64,000 nucleotides of DNA, from contig JAJEKV010000062.1 in assembly GCA_021234155.1 (NCBI GenBank), forward strand, positions 8,389,408 through 8,453,407, read 5' to 3'. Both the position numbers and the translations under genes were made by a program. The notes below the pieces were generated by a model. The model did not search any database. It was not told the origin of the DNA and saw nothing but the letters and a program-made list of their open reading frames with translations. Shown here one piece after another: positions 47,320 to 57,696 of the stretch (within the stretch, counting starts at the first letter, position 1; each line of letters opens with the position of its first letter). The stretch is from Isoetes taiwanensis (taxonomy: Eukaryota; Streptophyta; Lycopodiopsida; Isoetales; Isoetaceae).

Positions 47320-50300
47320 ATGTCTAGCAGATTTGGAGCAGGTTTATTGAATGCCATAGAGGTATTCAAAGGGGATTCTGGCTTCCAAGTGTGGAAGGAA
47401 AAAGTGAAGCATGTGCTTCAAGTAGAAGATCTGTGGGATCTTATTGTATCTCTAGAAGGAGAAACTAGTATGTCCAGCTCCAGGAGGAGATTGATAACTG
47501 AAGGAAATGAGGCAAGTTCTTCTTCACCTGAAGAGCAAGGGGAAGTGGCAGCAGGAGAAGTTAGTGTAACCTCTGGAGCAGAAGCAGTAGCTGACAGTGC
47601 AAAATTTCGTGAGGCCCTTGGTATCATAATGAGCAAAGTAAGCTCAGGAATTGTTTTGAAATTAAGGGGAATGACACCAAAGCAGATGTGGAATTATATG
47701 TTGAAAACTTATGAAACTAAAACTTCCTCACAGATTGATCTGCTGGAAAATGAACTGAGAAGGCTAAAGTTTCATGAAAACGACAATGTGAATGAGTTTT
47801 TTCAAAACTTTGATAACATAATTGCAGATTTGGAAGGAGCTGGAGTAGTTTATTCTCAACAACAGCAAATGCTGGCTATTTCTAGAGCAGTTACAAATTT
47901 GGGAAATATAGCAACATTCATTAGGACTATTGCAACAACTAGAATGGAAGCTGAGAGAATGCTCAAGACTGAGCTTGAGCAAAACAGGGTGCTTGAGGAA
48001 GAAGACACATCACAGATCCTAATGGCAAAGGGGAAGGGAAAATCTGAAAATCGCCAAGGGGGGAAAATTGGACCATGTTTTGGCTGTAATGAATATGGTC
48101 ACATTAAAGTTAACTGTCCAAAGCTTTCAAAGGACATTTACTGCTACAATTGTGGGGGTAAGGGCCATTATGCATCGAGCTGTCCATCTCCAAAGGAAAA
48201 TATCAGAAATAAGAACAAAGGGAGAAGAGGAAATCAGGGATTTAGAGGCAGGGGAAGAGGCAGAGGCAGAAGATCGGGCCCTGAAGCTAATTTAGCAGAA
48301 GAAATCCCTCTTGAAGATGAAACTAGTGATGAAGAAGAAGAGGTAAGTAATTTGGCTTGTTTATCATATGAAGATAAATCTAATAGTGACGATACTCTCA
48401 TTTTAGATAGTGGAGCTGAGAAAACCACTGCATGCTCAAGAAAAATCTTGAAAGATTGCAAAGGAAATGGAGGTGGGCACATTCAAGTAGGGAATGGAAA
48501 TTTGCAAAGGGTTGATGTGGGAGTACTAGAACTATTTGACTTAAAGGGAAGAAGAGTGAACTTGCAGAATGTACTTTGTGTTCCTAGCTTAGTAAGAAAC
48601 TTGATCTCCATTGCTCAATTGGTTGACATGGGATTCAAGGTTGTCTTTGAACAATTACATTGTAAAATCTTTGAGGGCAATGAATTGAAATTCTTGGGAA
48701 GATGAGTTGGAAATCTTTTTGGGATAAATCCTAATTGCTTTGAAAGTGTTAACTTGACAACAAAACCAAACATAGAATTATGGCATGAGAGGCTTGGGCA
48801 TACAAACATTAAGAATTTAGAAATGATGATAAAACAGGGCTGGTTGAAATCCTCAGACAGCAAGATAAATGATTTTGTTTGCAAAGGATGCATGCTTGGA
48901 AAACACAGCAGATTGCCATTCACAAAGGCAAAAAGAAATGCAAAGGAAATATTAGAGCTGATTCATACTGATATTTGTGGACCTCTGAATGTCACAGGTA
49001 TATCTGGCAAACGATATTTTATAACATTTGTGGATGATTTTAGCAGGAGAACTAGAGTATTTTGCCTCAAGACAAAGGACCTTGCATTTGAAGCTTTTAA
49101 AAGGTTTGCTGCTGAAGAAGAATGCTCAACTGGAAGAAAAATCAAGTATGTTCGATCTGATAGAGGAGGTGAGTATATGTCTTCAAATTTTGCGAGTTAT
49201 TGCATAAACAAAGGAATTAAGAGACAATATACTTGTAGTTACACTCCACAACAAAATGGGGTAGCTGAAAGAATGAACAAAACCATTTTAAATGCAACTA
49301 GATCCATGCTTAAGCATGCTGGCCTTCCTGATTTTCTTTGGGAAGAGGCTGTAAAGACAGCTGTGGAAATGCATAATGTCTTGCCCTCAAGGGCCATAAA
49401 TGGTAAAACACCAGAGCAGATGTGGTCAGGGAAGGAACCAAGCTATGAAAAATATAAGGCATATGGGTGTCTGGGTTATACTCATGTCCCTGAAGAGCTG
49501 AGACAAAAATTGGATAACAGATCGACTATAAGCTACTTGGTTGGATATGATGAAAATACTAAGGGATTCAGAATGTATAATCCAGCAAAGAGGAATATTC
49601 TGATAAGCAGGGATGTCACATTCGTAGAAAACCAGCTATATAAACCCATGATGAATTGTAAGACAGTTAAGGATCAAGATGAAACCAAAGGAGTTGAAGA
49701 AAGAATTGAGAAGGTGACAGAAAAGGAAGCACTAGAAACTAAGTTAAGTGTTGATTTAGATGAAGACAAGGAGAAAAGGGGAAACACTGCTAATGAGGCA
49801 GAGGAGGACATTGAGAATGAGTCTGAAAACAGAGACATTAGACAAGAAATAGGGGAACAAGTTGCAACTAAAAATAAAATTAAGAAAAGGAGAAGTGAAG
49901 CAGAAAGGCTTAAAGAAGAATTAAAATTTGATGTAAATTTATATGGGAGGAATGAAGGTGGCAAAAGTGGGAGAATAGACAAATTGCTTGAAGAGAACAT
50001 CAGAAACATTAATAATACTAGAAAATGGAGTACCAGAGAATTTTGAGGATGCAATAAATAGGCATGATGGTGAAAAATGGAAAAAAGCCATGATGGAAGA
50101 AATGGAATCATTTGAGAGAACCAGCCTTACCAAAAGGAAAACAGGCAATTGGGAATAAATGGATCTTCAAGCTAAAGCAAAATGCAGATGGCTCGCCCAA
50201 GTACAAGGCAAGGTTGGTGGCTCAAGGCTACTGTCAACAAAAGGGTATTGATTTTGAAGAGACGTATTCACCTATAGTAAAGATGACTAGTATCAGAATG

Positions 50301-51575
50301 ATTATAGCTATGGCAAATGCTTTAAACATGGAATTACATCACATGGATGTATGCACAGCATTTTTGAATGCCGAACTAGAAGAGGAAGTATACATGAGGC
50401 AAGCACAAGGATTTGAAAATGGTAAAGAAAAAGTATGGAGATTGAAGAGAGCTGTCTATGGGCTAAAACAGGCCCCTAGACAATGGTACAAATGCATAGA
50501 CAATTATCTGAAAGAACAGGGACTTAGGAAGCTTGAAAATGATGGAAATGTGTATATCCTTAAATGGGAAAAGGGTGTGTGCATTGTAGGCATTTATGTT
50601 GATGACTGTGTGCTGGCAGCAAGTAACATGGAGATTCTTAATCAATGCAAAGAAATTCTGAAAGAAAAATATAAAATGACAGATTTAGGGGAGTTGTCTA
50701 AGTTCCTGGGAATAGAAATTAAAAGAGACAGGACCAACAAAAGAATATTCATGTGTCAAGAAAAATATATTGATGCTTTCAACATGCAAAGTTGCAATCC
50801 AGTGAGACTACCATTGACTGCAGGGGAAAAATTGTCCAAACATATGTCTCCAAAGACTGAAAGGGAAAGAGAAGAAATGAGAAAAATACCATACAGACAG
50901 TTAGTTGGAAGCTTACTACATGTTGCTAATCATACTCGGCCTGACATAAGCTACATTGTAAATGTGCTAAGCAGGTACAACAGTGATCCAGGAAAATCTC
51001 ATTGGTTGGCAGCAAAGAAAGTCTTGAGATTCCTAAAGGGAACAAAGACAAGAGGCATTGGTTTTTGTGGTGATGATTTAGAACTAAAAGCATATGCACA
51101 TGCTGATTGGTGTGGAGATGTAGACGAAAGGAAATCAACCTCTGGCTATGTGCTAATGTTTGGTGGTGGCCCTGTATGCTGGAGAACAAAAAAACAGTCA
51201 TCCATAGCTTTATCCCCAGCAGAGTCAGAATATGCTGCCACAACATTAGCAAGCAAAGAAATAATTTAGAGCAGAAGGTTTCTGAGTGAACTAGGAATTA
51301 CACAAATAAAGAGTACAACATTATTTTGTGACAGCCAAAGTTATATAGCAATGTGCAAAAATCCAGTTATGCATGAGAGAACAAAACACATAGAGATGGA
51401 GATGCATTTTATTAGACAAATGGTGAATCAAGGTATTGTTGAGCTTGAGTATATTTGTTCAGAAAACCAGCTGGCAGACATATTCACAAAAGGTTTAAGT
51501 TGCAGCAGATTTTCAAAACTGGCAGAGAAAATGAACTGTAAAGACTTAAAGGATTATGATCTGAAAGGGGAATGT
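47320..51575 (+). pseudogene. Copia C gag-pol, four lesions
   Basis: From ATG 47320: Gag (UBN2-type, QVWKEKVKHVLQVEDLWDLI near residue 27), two zinc knuckles CFGCNEYGHIKVNC and CYNCGGKGHYASSC (about residues 253 and 275), a basic Gly-Arg patch, and protease LILDSGAEKTTA (about 362). A TGA stops the frame at 48703-48705, but the same frame continues. Integrase has ELWHERLGHTN, CKGCMLGKHSR, FVDDFSRRTRV, VRSDRGGEY and QNGVAERMNKT. A frameshift follows near 50015, then a small deletion with a second shift near 50117. RT has NKWIFKLKQNADGS and YVDD (50598). RNase H reads AHADWCGD, with His where other copies have Asp, and is stopped by TAG 51267-51269 in place of a Trp codon. Coding ends at 51578. 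Confidence 0.92.
51563..51572 (+). other. Polypurine tract of copia C
   Basis: GAAAGGGGAA directly precedes the TG of the 3' LTR, as needed for plus-strand priming. It overlaps the last codons of pol. Confidence 0.85.
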
Positions 51576-52363
51576 TGAAAATATTGATGCTCATACCATA
51601 ATCCATGAGTTCAAGTTGATTTCTTAGGTGTTACAGACATAAGGTCAAAGAAGGAGCAAGATATTGAACATCTGCCTAGGCAAACCTGTTTGACAGTGAA
51701 CATTGCATAAGAGTGAACAGTTATTGGAAAAAGGACACAGTTAACATTATTGTTGAGGATGTAGCAAGACAAACCCAAGCAGAGAATTTAAGACAGAACA
51801 AAGAGCTGGGTAGATGACGAGCATATACAGATCTACACAGTTAAACCAAGGTTCATATGTACATATTGAATATTGTATCCTATGGTTTCATATACATATG
51901 GTGAAATTATGATCTAAGGTTATTATGACCTTAGGTTATATTCATGAAACCATTGTAATGAATTGTAAATAGTAGGTTGACCTCGAATAGAGGTCGGTCC
52001 AATTATTTGGAGCGAAAAACCAGTTTGAATATGTCGGTCTTATGAGACCTTGACATGCAGGCTCCCACAGTAGATCGGTCTGGCGAATCGGCCGGGACGG
52101 ATCCTATATGAAAACCTAAGTTGAATAGATACTCAGTTCAGTTTCTGGAGAATAGATTGCACTCGAGATTTCCTAAGGTATCAACCATTGAGAATGTTTC
52201 TAAGAGATTGAATTTTTTGATATTATGAATGTTGGTCATTGCAATGGTATGAATTTTGTTTGTTGAGTGAAGTTGCAATAACAAATTGATTAAGTGCTTG
52301 TTTGAGTTGGATACTTGAAGGTTAGATGGCAATTTTGAGTTTATTATTGCTATAATCCTAACA
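51573..52363 (+). repeat. 3' LTR of copia C
   Basis: Same length as the 5' LTR, ending in TAATCCTAACA, then the target duplication AATCC. The last two codons of pol and their stop overlap its first bases. Confidence 0.93.
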
Positions 52364-52368
52364 AATCC

Positions 52369-55057
52369 AACTGTGTTTAATGAATGGAGGCCAATTTCTC
52401 TAACCAATTCAACCTACAAAATTTGTGCCAAAATTCTAGCTAATCGGATCAAAGGCATTTGCAGAAGAATATTAGCTTGCATCAGTCTGCATTCCTTCGT
52501 AATAGGTTTATTTTGGATAATTACATTGCTGCTATGGAGGGTTTGCACTGGGCCAGAATATCAAATCAGAACTGTGTTCTTTTAAAGCTTGATTTTTCTA
52601 AGCCTTTTGACACTGTTAGATGGGACTTCTTGACTCTCTCCTTAAGGAAAATTGGAATTCCACCAAAAATCATTGACCTCATCATGGGCCTCAACTCTAG
52701 AGCTCAATCTGCCATTCTGATCAATAGATCCCCTGGAAAATTCTTTAGTTTGCATATAAAGGTGTGAGACAAGGATGCCCTCTGGCTCCTTATCTCTTCA
52801 TCATAGTGGCTGAGCAACTCTCTAAAATCATTATGTATCATCAAAACAGAGGGAAGTTTAAAAGGCCTTAATATGCCAGACAATGATAGCCAGCTCACAC
52901 TGTTACAGTATGCAGATGATTCTTTTAGTTGCCTTCATAATGATGTAGGGAATATTGAATTCTTCATCAAGATTTTGAATGGTTTTAGTGTTGCTTCTGG
53001 AATCTATCTCAATATGGCCAAGTGTGTTACCATTGGTGCTAATGATCAATATGATATTTTAGGTATTAGATGTATTCCTGTGAATCAAACTTCATCCCTT
53101 CTGGGAATGCCTCTGGCCTTAGACATATCTAATTAAAAATCTTTGGTCTCCAATTGTCTCAAGGATTAGAAAGAAGCTAAATAATTATGGCAGTTGTCTT
53201 TCAATTACAGGCAGAACAATTATTGCTTCCTCTGTGCTTGCAAGCTCACACATATACTTCTCCTTTGCTTTGCTTGCCCCTAAATGCATTTATCAGCAGA
53301 TTGAAAAAATAATTAGAAATTTTATCTGGGGTAAGCATCATTTGGTAAGTTGGAAATATGTCACTCAGAGTAAAAAGGGTGGTGGTCTCGGATGCAAAAA
53401 CCTTCTCTTACAGGGATATGCATTGGCAGGGAAATATGTTTGGAAGTCTTTGCTGAGCCAAAATAATCCTGCTACTAAGTTTAATCATTATTGGCTAAGC
53501 AAAAGCACAATTGATGGTCATCCTTCTATTGTGCATTCTTTGCCCTCTTCTGCCTTCAACCTGCTCAAGCCAGCTATCAATTCTTCTCCTCTTACGAGGA
53601 ATCTTTTAAATTCATGGAATAACTTCAAAGCCTACTCTCACAGTGGCATCAATCAAGCTCATCATGACACGAGCATTTTTTTGAATCCAACTTTAGCCAA
53701 AAATGACATGATTCCTTTGGCAATTAATCATCCCAAAACCTACAAAAAATGGACATTTTATGGCATCAAGAAGCTTGGGGATATTTGGACCAATGGTAGA
53801 CGGATTACTTGGACTAGATTTAAAGCTATTGTCAATGGTACCTCTTCTGATAAGATTTTATTCAAACATATTGTTAATAAGGTGTCCAATCATAGTCTGG
53901 ATAATGCTTTCTCAACTCAGATTGATTGGTATCACAAGGATAAGAATATCTACAAAGTTGCTAATACCAATCAAGCTTCTAAAGCATGCCTTTACTGGAA
54001 TCTTCCTGTTGACACTGGAACTGCCCTTTTCAGAAATGTATGGAATTCTTACTGTGCTCCTAAGATTACCTACTTTATTTGGTTGGTTGCTAACAAAAGC
54101 ATTCCAAGCATGGAGACTCTATGTAGACACCACTTGCTTGCTAATGTTCATAATAATCATGTCATAAGTTCATCCTGCCCTTCTACATTGTAATGGCATT
54201 GAAGATATTGATCACATTTTTAATTGCCCTAAGATTTCAAGCTTTTGGAATTGGTTTGAGCAAGCTTTTGGAATTGGTTTGAGCAGGCTTTTCAAGTCAG
54301 AAAGCAAAGGAGTATTGTCAACTTCATTATGTCTTTCATAAATTTAAAAATTCAATCTCTTCCATTGCTTTATGGAATATTTGGAAGCATAGAAATAGAT
54401 GTTTGCATGGGGGACACAATCCTTCTTCTTTATGGATTAAATGGCAGGTTATATATGACATCGAACTCACAGCTACTGCACATAAGTATAAAAGTTGTGA
54501 TTCTCACATGGATAATAATTGGTTTACAGTTGGGAATTATTCAGGGTTTTATGGTTTTTTCAAGCTTTTCTATCATCAATCATTGACTAACACTGAAATC
54601 CTTGATGCTAGATTATCCGAGGAACTGCAAGTACAAACTTTGATGATGCTGAAGTTCCAAAATATCATTCAAGGAACTTGTCAGTACGCAGAATTTGGGA
54701 TTACAATTTTTGGTCTGGATTAGTGAGAGGAAGGTAATTCAGTCTCTACAGCAGGTTCAAGAGAAAGAGATTACATGGGGCAGTGAATTCTCAAAGGAAA
54801 CATATCTCATGTTCATTCTGTTCTGGTTTTTAGAAAACAACAGTGCCAATATGACAGATCAACAGTTTAAATTTTACAGAGAATGTTATTATTATCATAG
54901 GAGCAGGGCAGACTGTTATGGTACCATGATTCATCTCATGTCCACTTGCAACTCAGACAGGCTTTTCGAGTTGGTCAATTGGGGAAGCAATGGCAGACCT
55001 ATCTTGCAGCCACAATTTCGAGACTACTTCCACTTCCTTGACACTTATGATTTCTGA
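52369..55057 (+). pseudogene. LINE C ORF2, second part: RT core and C-terminus
   Basis: The gene resumes as EWRPISLTNSTYKICAKILA. Frameshifts follow near 52460 and 52760. RT shows CVLLKLDFSKPFDTVRWDFL (Pro where Ala is usual), GVRQGCPLAPYLF and QYADDSF (YADD 52909-52920). The thumb part reads IRNFIWGKHHLVSWK and GGGLGCKNLLLQGYALA (53390). The C-terminal zinc-ribbon-like IEDIDHIFNCPKISSFWNWF is followed by a 23-base tandem duplication (54240-54262, 54263-54285) that shifts the frame. A further frame to 55057 reads NNWFTVGNYSGF and LFELVNWGSNGRP, probably the end of ORF2. Confidence 0.82.
54240..54285 (+). repeat. 23-bp tandem duplication in LINE C
   Basis: The sequence agcttttggaattggttt plus gagca occurs twice without a gap. 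As 23 is not a multiple of three, it breaks the ORF2 frame within the zinc-ribbon region. Confidence 0.9.
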
Positions 55058-55284
55058 CCTCTGTTTGCTTCATTTTTGTTGCCTCATTTTTGTTCAGGTC
55101 CTTGGCTCTACAGTAATTGCAGAAAACTTCATGATCTACTTTCTTGATGGAGCAAACTTTCATTGGACGGGTTCTCTGCTGAATCACTCAGATGCTATTT
55201 TGAAAAAGGCATTTTTCAACCTTTGAGTTATTTGAATGCTTTGTGCATGGAAATATATTCATGCTTAATGTTTAAACTCTAACA

Positions 55285-55405
55285 ATATGTAGCATAATAA
55301 CAGGGGGTTTTCTTTGTGTTTTTGTACGCTTTTCACTAAGGTTTTCCTATGATTTCGTGATGTATTCAAATGGATGTACTAATGCGTACATCTAGAGTGC
55401 ACCAT
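55285..55405. repeat. Repeat family R, diverged fragment R3
   Basis: It resembles 12035-12155 and 26995-27120: the cataataacaggggg / cacaataataggagg block, tttcctatgatttcgtgatgt, and actaatgcgtacatctagag. Only this short piece of R is present, directly right of LINE C. Confidence 0.6.
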
Positions 55406-55438
55406 TTCTAAGCCATTGATTTTAGCCCTTTTTTTTTC

Positions 55439-55552
55439 AATGGTCAACAACCAATGGCTCACAACAAAAGCCCTTTTTTTGTGCGTGTGGTGCATAATGG
55501 TCAACAACCAATGGCTCACAACAAAAGCCCTCTTTTTGTGTGTGTGGTGCAT
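55439..55552. repeat. 57-bp tandem duplication
   Basis: Two adjacent units (55439-55495 and 55496-55552) start aatggtcaacaaccaatggc and end gtggtgcat. They differ at two or three bases. A partial third start (aatgggcac) follows. Confidence 0.88.
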
Positions 55553-55629
55553 AATGGGCACATGAAGGGCTTGAAGGGCGCATGTAGTGCAGTTTCCCCG
55601 CCGGCAACACATTTCTTATCATAACTTTT

Positions 55630-55715
55630 GATCCAGAGCTCTGTTTCAGATGATTTTTATTGCGTTGGAAAGCTCTCTCCGAGAGCTTTTTGATAGTGTA
55701 TGATATGGATATGTT
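55630..55715 (-). repeat. Dispersed repeat segment (partner at 23765-23845)
   Basis: The reverse complement shares agagagctttccaacgcaat and the ggatcaaaagttatga block with 23765-23845. Flanks are not alike. The parent element was not identified. Confidence 0.6.
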
Positions 55716-56298
55716 TGGTTAAGTTATCTATGCTAAAATAGCAATTTTTCGGCCGGGTTTGGTAGGCTTTCACATTCTACCAGCTGATTAATACAGGATT
55801 GCGCTATTGGATATTGTTTTATGGCTCATTCCGAATGAAGCTTGCAAACAATTACCATGCATTTTTAGATTTTGAGGCAGTTATTAAGCAAATTCCAAGG
55901 CTTCTAGATCCTTGTGCTAACAAGCAGAAAAGTTTCCCACTTTGGTTTCTCACCACAAGAATCCATGGAGGCCAAAGGCTGCTGTTAAATTCCAGTTGAA
56001 AAATGTTTGTGTATGGGTGTTGCAAACTTTATGACTTTCAGAATAATGGGATCAATCTGCTCTATCTTTATGGTAACTTTTACTTATGTTCTATTTGTTT
56101 TATTGTGATGAAATTCAAAAGCTACAGGTGATGAAAGCCTCAAATGAATTCTAGTTTTTTTCTGGTTTGAATTCTAAAATTTTTGTCACACCGGGGGGGG
56201 AGGGGTGACGTCCCTAAGGCCTCGAAGGGGCCAAAAAAATTTTTTTGCAACACAAACCATTAACATCCAACATATAAAAATTAAATCCCCCAACACAT

Positions 56299-56358
56299 AA
56301 CAACCAACACATAACAACCATTGACATTAACAACCAACACATAACTACCATTGACATT
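56299..56358. repeat. 30-bp tandem duplication at the foldback edge
   Basis: Units 56299-56328 and 56329-56358 start aacaaccaacacataac and differ at one base. The second unit overlaps the beginning of the left arm of the foldback. A more degenerate copy may precede (about 56255-56298). Confidence 0.85.
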
Positions 56359-56760
56359 AATTAACATGATTGGGTCCAACACATTTAAATTAAAATCCCC
56401 CTTAAACCCCCTTTGGTTTGGGTGCATATTCACACGGGGGGTGACGTAGGGCAGCGAGAGCCCTCATAATTGTATTTTGCACGTACGAAATCAATACCAT
56501 ATAGTATTCTGCTTGAAATCTTATAGTATTTTGCGAATCTTGTTATACAGTATAGCAAATTTTGTACTTGCATACCCCACAAACGAGGAACTTTACGTAC
56601 GGTGTAGATTAAGGAATAAGGGATGAATATGTCTATCCAACAGCTCTCGTTGCCCGGAGTCACCCCCGTGTGAATATGCACCCAAACCAAAGGGGGTTTA
56701 AGGGGGATTTTAATTTAAATGTGTTGGACCCAATGGTTGGTTAATTAATGTCAATGGTAG
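56345..56760. mobile_element. Foldback/MITE-like long inverted repeat
   Basis: The left arm (56345-56460) and right arm (56644-56760) are inverted copies of about 116 bases with a few mismatches. They carry taaattaaaatcccccttaa, ggtttgggtgcatattcaca and gcgagag at the inner edge. The loop of about 180 bases codes nothing. The outer bases are ctaccattgacattaatta. No clear target duplication is visible. Class (Mutator-like MITE, foldback or locally formed palindrome) is open. Confidence 0.78.
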
Positions 56761-56885
56761 TGAATATGCTATTATTGAATTGAGGGTTCTTAACTCAATT
56801 CTGCTTTTTGATGATCATTCATTATGATCTCAACTCTATGTTTTCTTATTTTCCATAATCAATGCCTAAAAAGCTTCATTCTTTC

Positions 56886-56907
56886 AAAAAAAAAAAAAAA
56901 AAAAAAA
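56886..56907 (+). repeat. Run of 22 A
   Basis: A homopolymer lies between ttcattctttc and catcattcttttt. The flanking words are similar, but the A-run has no visible retrocopy attached. Confidence 0.8.
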
Positions 56908-57269
56908 CATCATTCTTTTTCACTATATGGTGCAGTATTTATAGACAACAGCTATCGCTTGAAAGATACGAAAAATCTTGAATTATACAAGGTTCAGTTG
57001 GGTCTTTTATTGCTTGATTCTGGACTATGGCTTTTCTCCTTGCATTGCATCCGTCATGTAAAAATAGCTACACCATTCCATCTTCATTCTAATCTTCAAA
57101 TAGATAGAGTGTTGTATCTGCAACCAATTCGGCTAGTAACAAGCCAATGTTTGCAATGGATCTGAAGAAAATCTGCATACCCAAGCTTTCACAACAACCC
57201 CAATTCTGGGTCTATAGTAGGGAACAACAGTAAAAAAAAAAGCATGTCGTTGTTCAAAAAAATCTACAT

Positions 57270-57636
57270 GCAGTTATATGGAGGTGTAGTTTATTAAGAA
57301 GACGATCAAGTTTTTTTTAAGGAGCTATAGTTTTTATTTTTTGGAGGTGTGGTCTTTTTTTGAGGTGTGGTTTTTTTAAGGGAAGTATTGTTTTTTTTTT
57401 AAGAAGGTGTTGTTTTTTGAGGTGTGGTTTATAACTAGGTGTAGTTTATAAGTAGCTGTTTTTTAAGAAAGTATAGTTTTTTTATGTGTGCTTTATAAGC
57501 CGACGTAGTTTTTAAGTAGTTGTTATGCATAAAGAAGTATGTTTTTCTCAGGTGGTGTTTTTTTTAAAATTGAGTTGAGGTGTTGTTTTTTGAGGCATGG
57601 TTTATAAGTGGGTGTAGTTTTTAAGTGGCTATTTTT
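57270..57636. repeat. Degenerate minisatellite of gtgtagtttataag words
   Basis: Irregular recurrences of gaggtgtggtttataagt, ggtgtagttttt and taagtagctgttttt fill this stretch. They are separated by T-runs of varied length. Period is about 40-50 bases but not constant. Confidence 0.65.
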
Positions 57637-57661
57637 GGGTTGCCCCTAGGGGGGCAAACCC
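57637..57661. repeat. 25-base near-perfect palindrome
   Basis: GGGTTGCCCC and GGGGCAAACCC form a stem around TAGG, with one bulge. It is 36 bases left of the Helitron start. It resembles a Helitron end hairpin, but no CTRRT follows, so its meaning is unknown. Confidence 0.7.
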
Positions 57662-57696
57662 TTGTTTATGTGGGTTTATGGGATATTCTAAGTATA

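Larger units (their letters stand above)
46501..52363 (+). mobile_element. Ty1/copia element C, complete structure
   Basis: Two LTRs of exactly 791 bases (46501-47291, 51573-52363) flank a 4.3-kb core. They differ at about 16 positions by eye and show no indels, roughly 2 percent. The primer site is at 47293-47304 and the purine tract at 51563-51572. The target duplication is AATCT (46496-46500) and AATCC (52364-52368), a single mismatch. Removing the element restores the LINE C sequence ...KVDN-PTVFNEWRP..., which matches LINE B at this position, so AATCC is ancestral. Gag-pol is broken at four places. Confidence 0.95.
41580..55100 (+). mobile_element. L1-like LINE (LINE C) split by copia C
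   Basis: The parts in order are a 5' leader (about 41580-42470), ORF1, ORF2 with endonuclease and RT, the copia C insertion at 46501-52363, and the rest of RT with the zinc-ribbon part to about 55057. ORF2 motifs closely parallel LINE B, so they are one superfamily. No poly-A tail or target duplication was found, so both outer borders are approximate. Many stops and frameshifts show it is older than its copia insert. Confidence 0.85.

Noticed and set aside
36082-51269. In-frame stops in three copia elements as programmed readthrough
   Set aside because: The stops are at different positions (35201, 38785, 48703, 51267) and accompany frameshifts and deletions, so ordinary decay explains them.
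56881-56920. 22-A run as the tail of a retrocopy with a target duplication
   Set aside because: The similar words lie immediately next to the A-run on both sides, leaving no retrocopy body between them.
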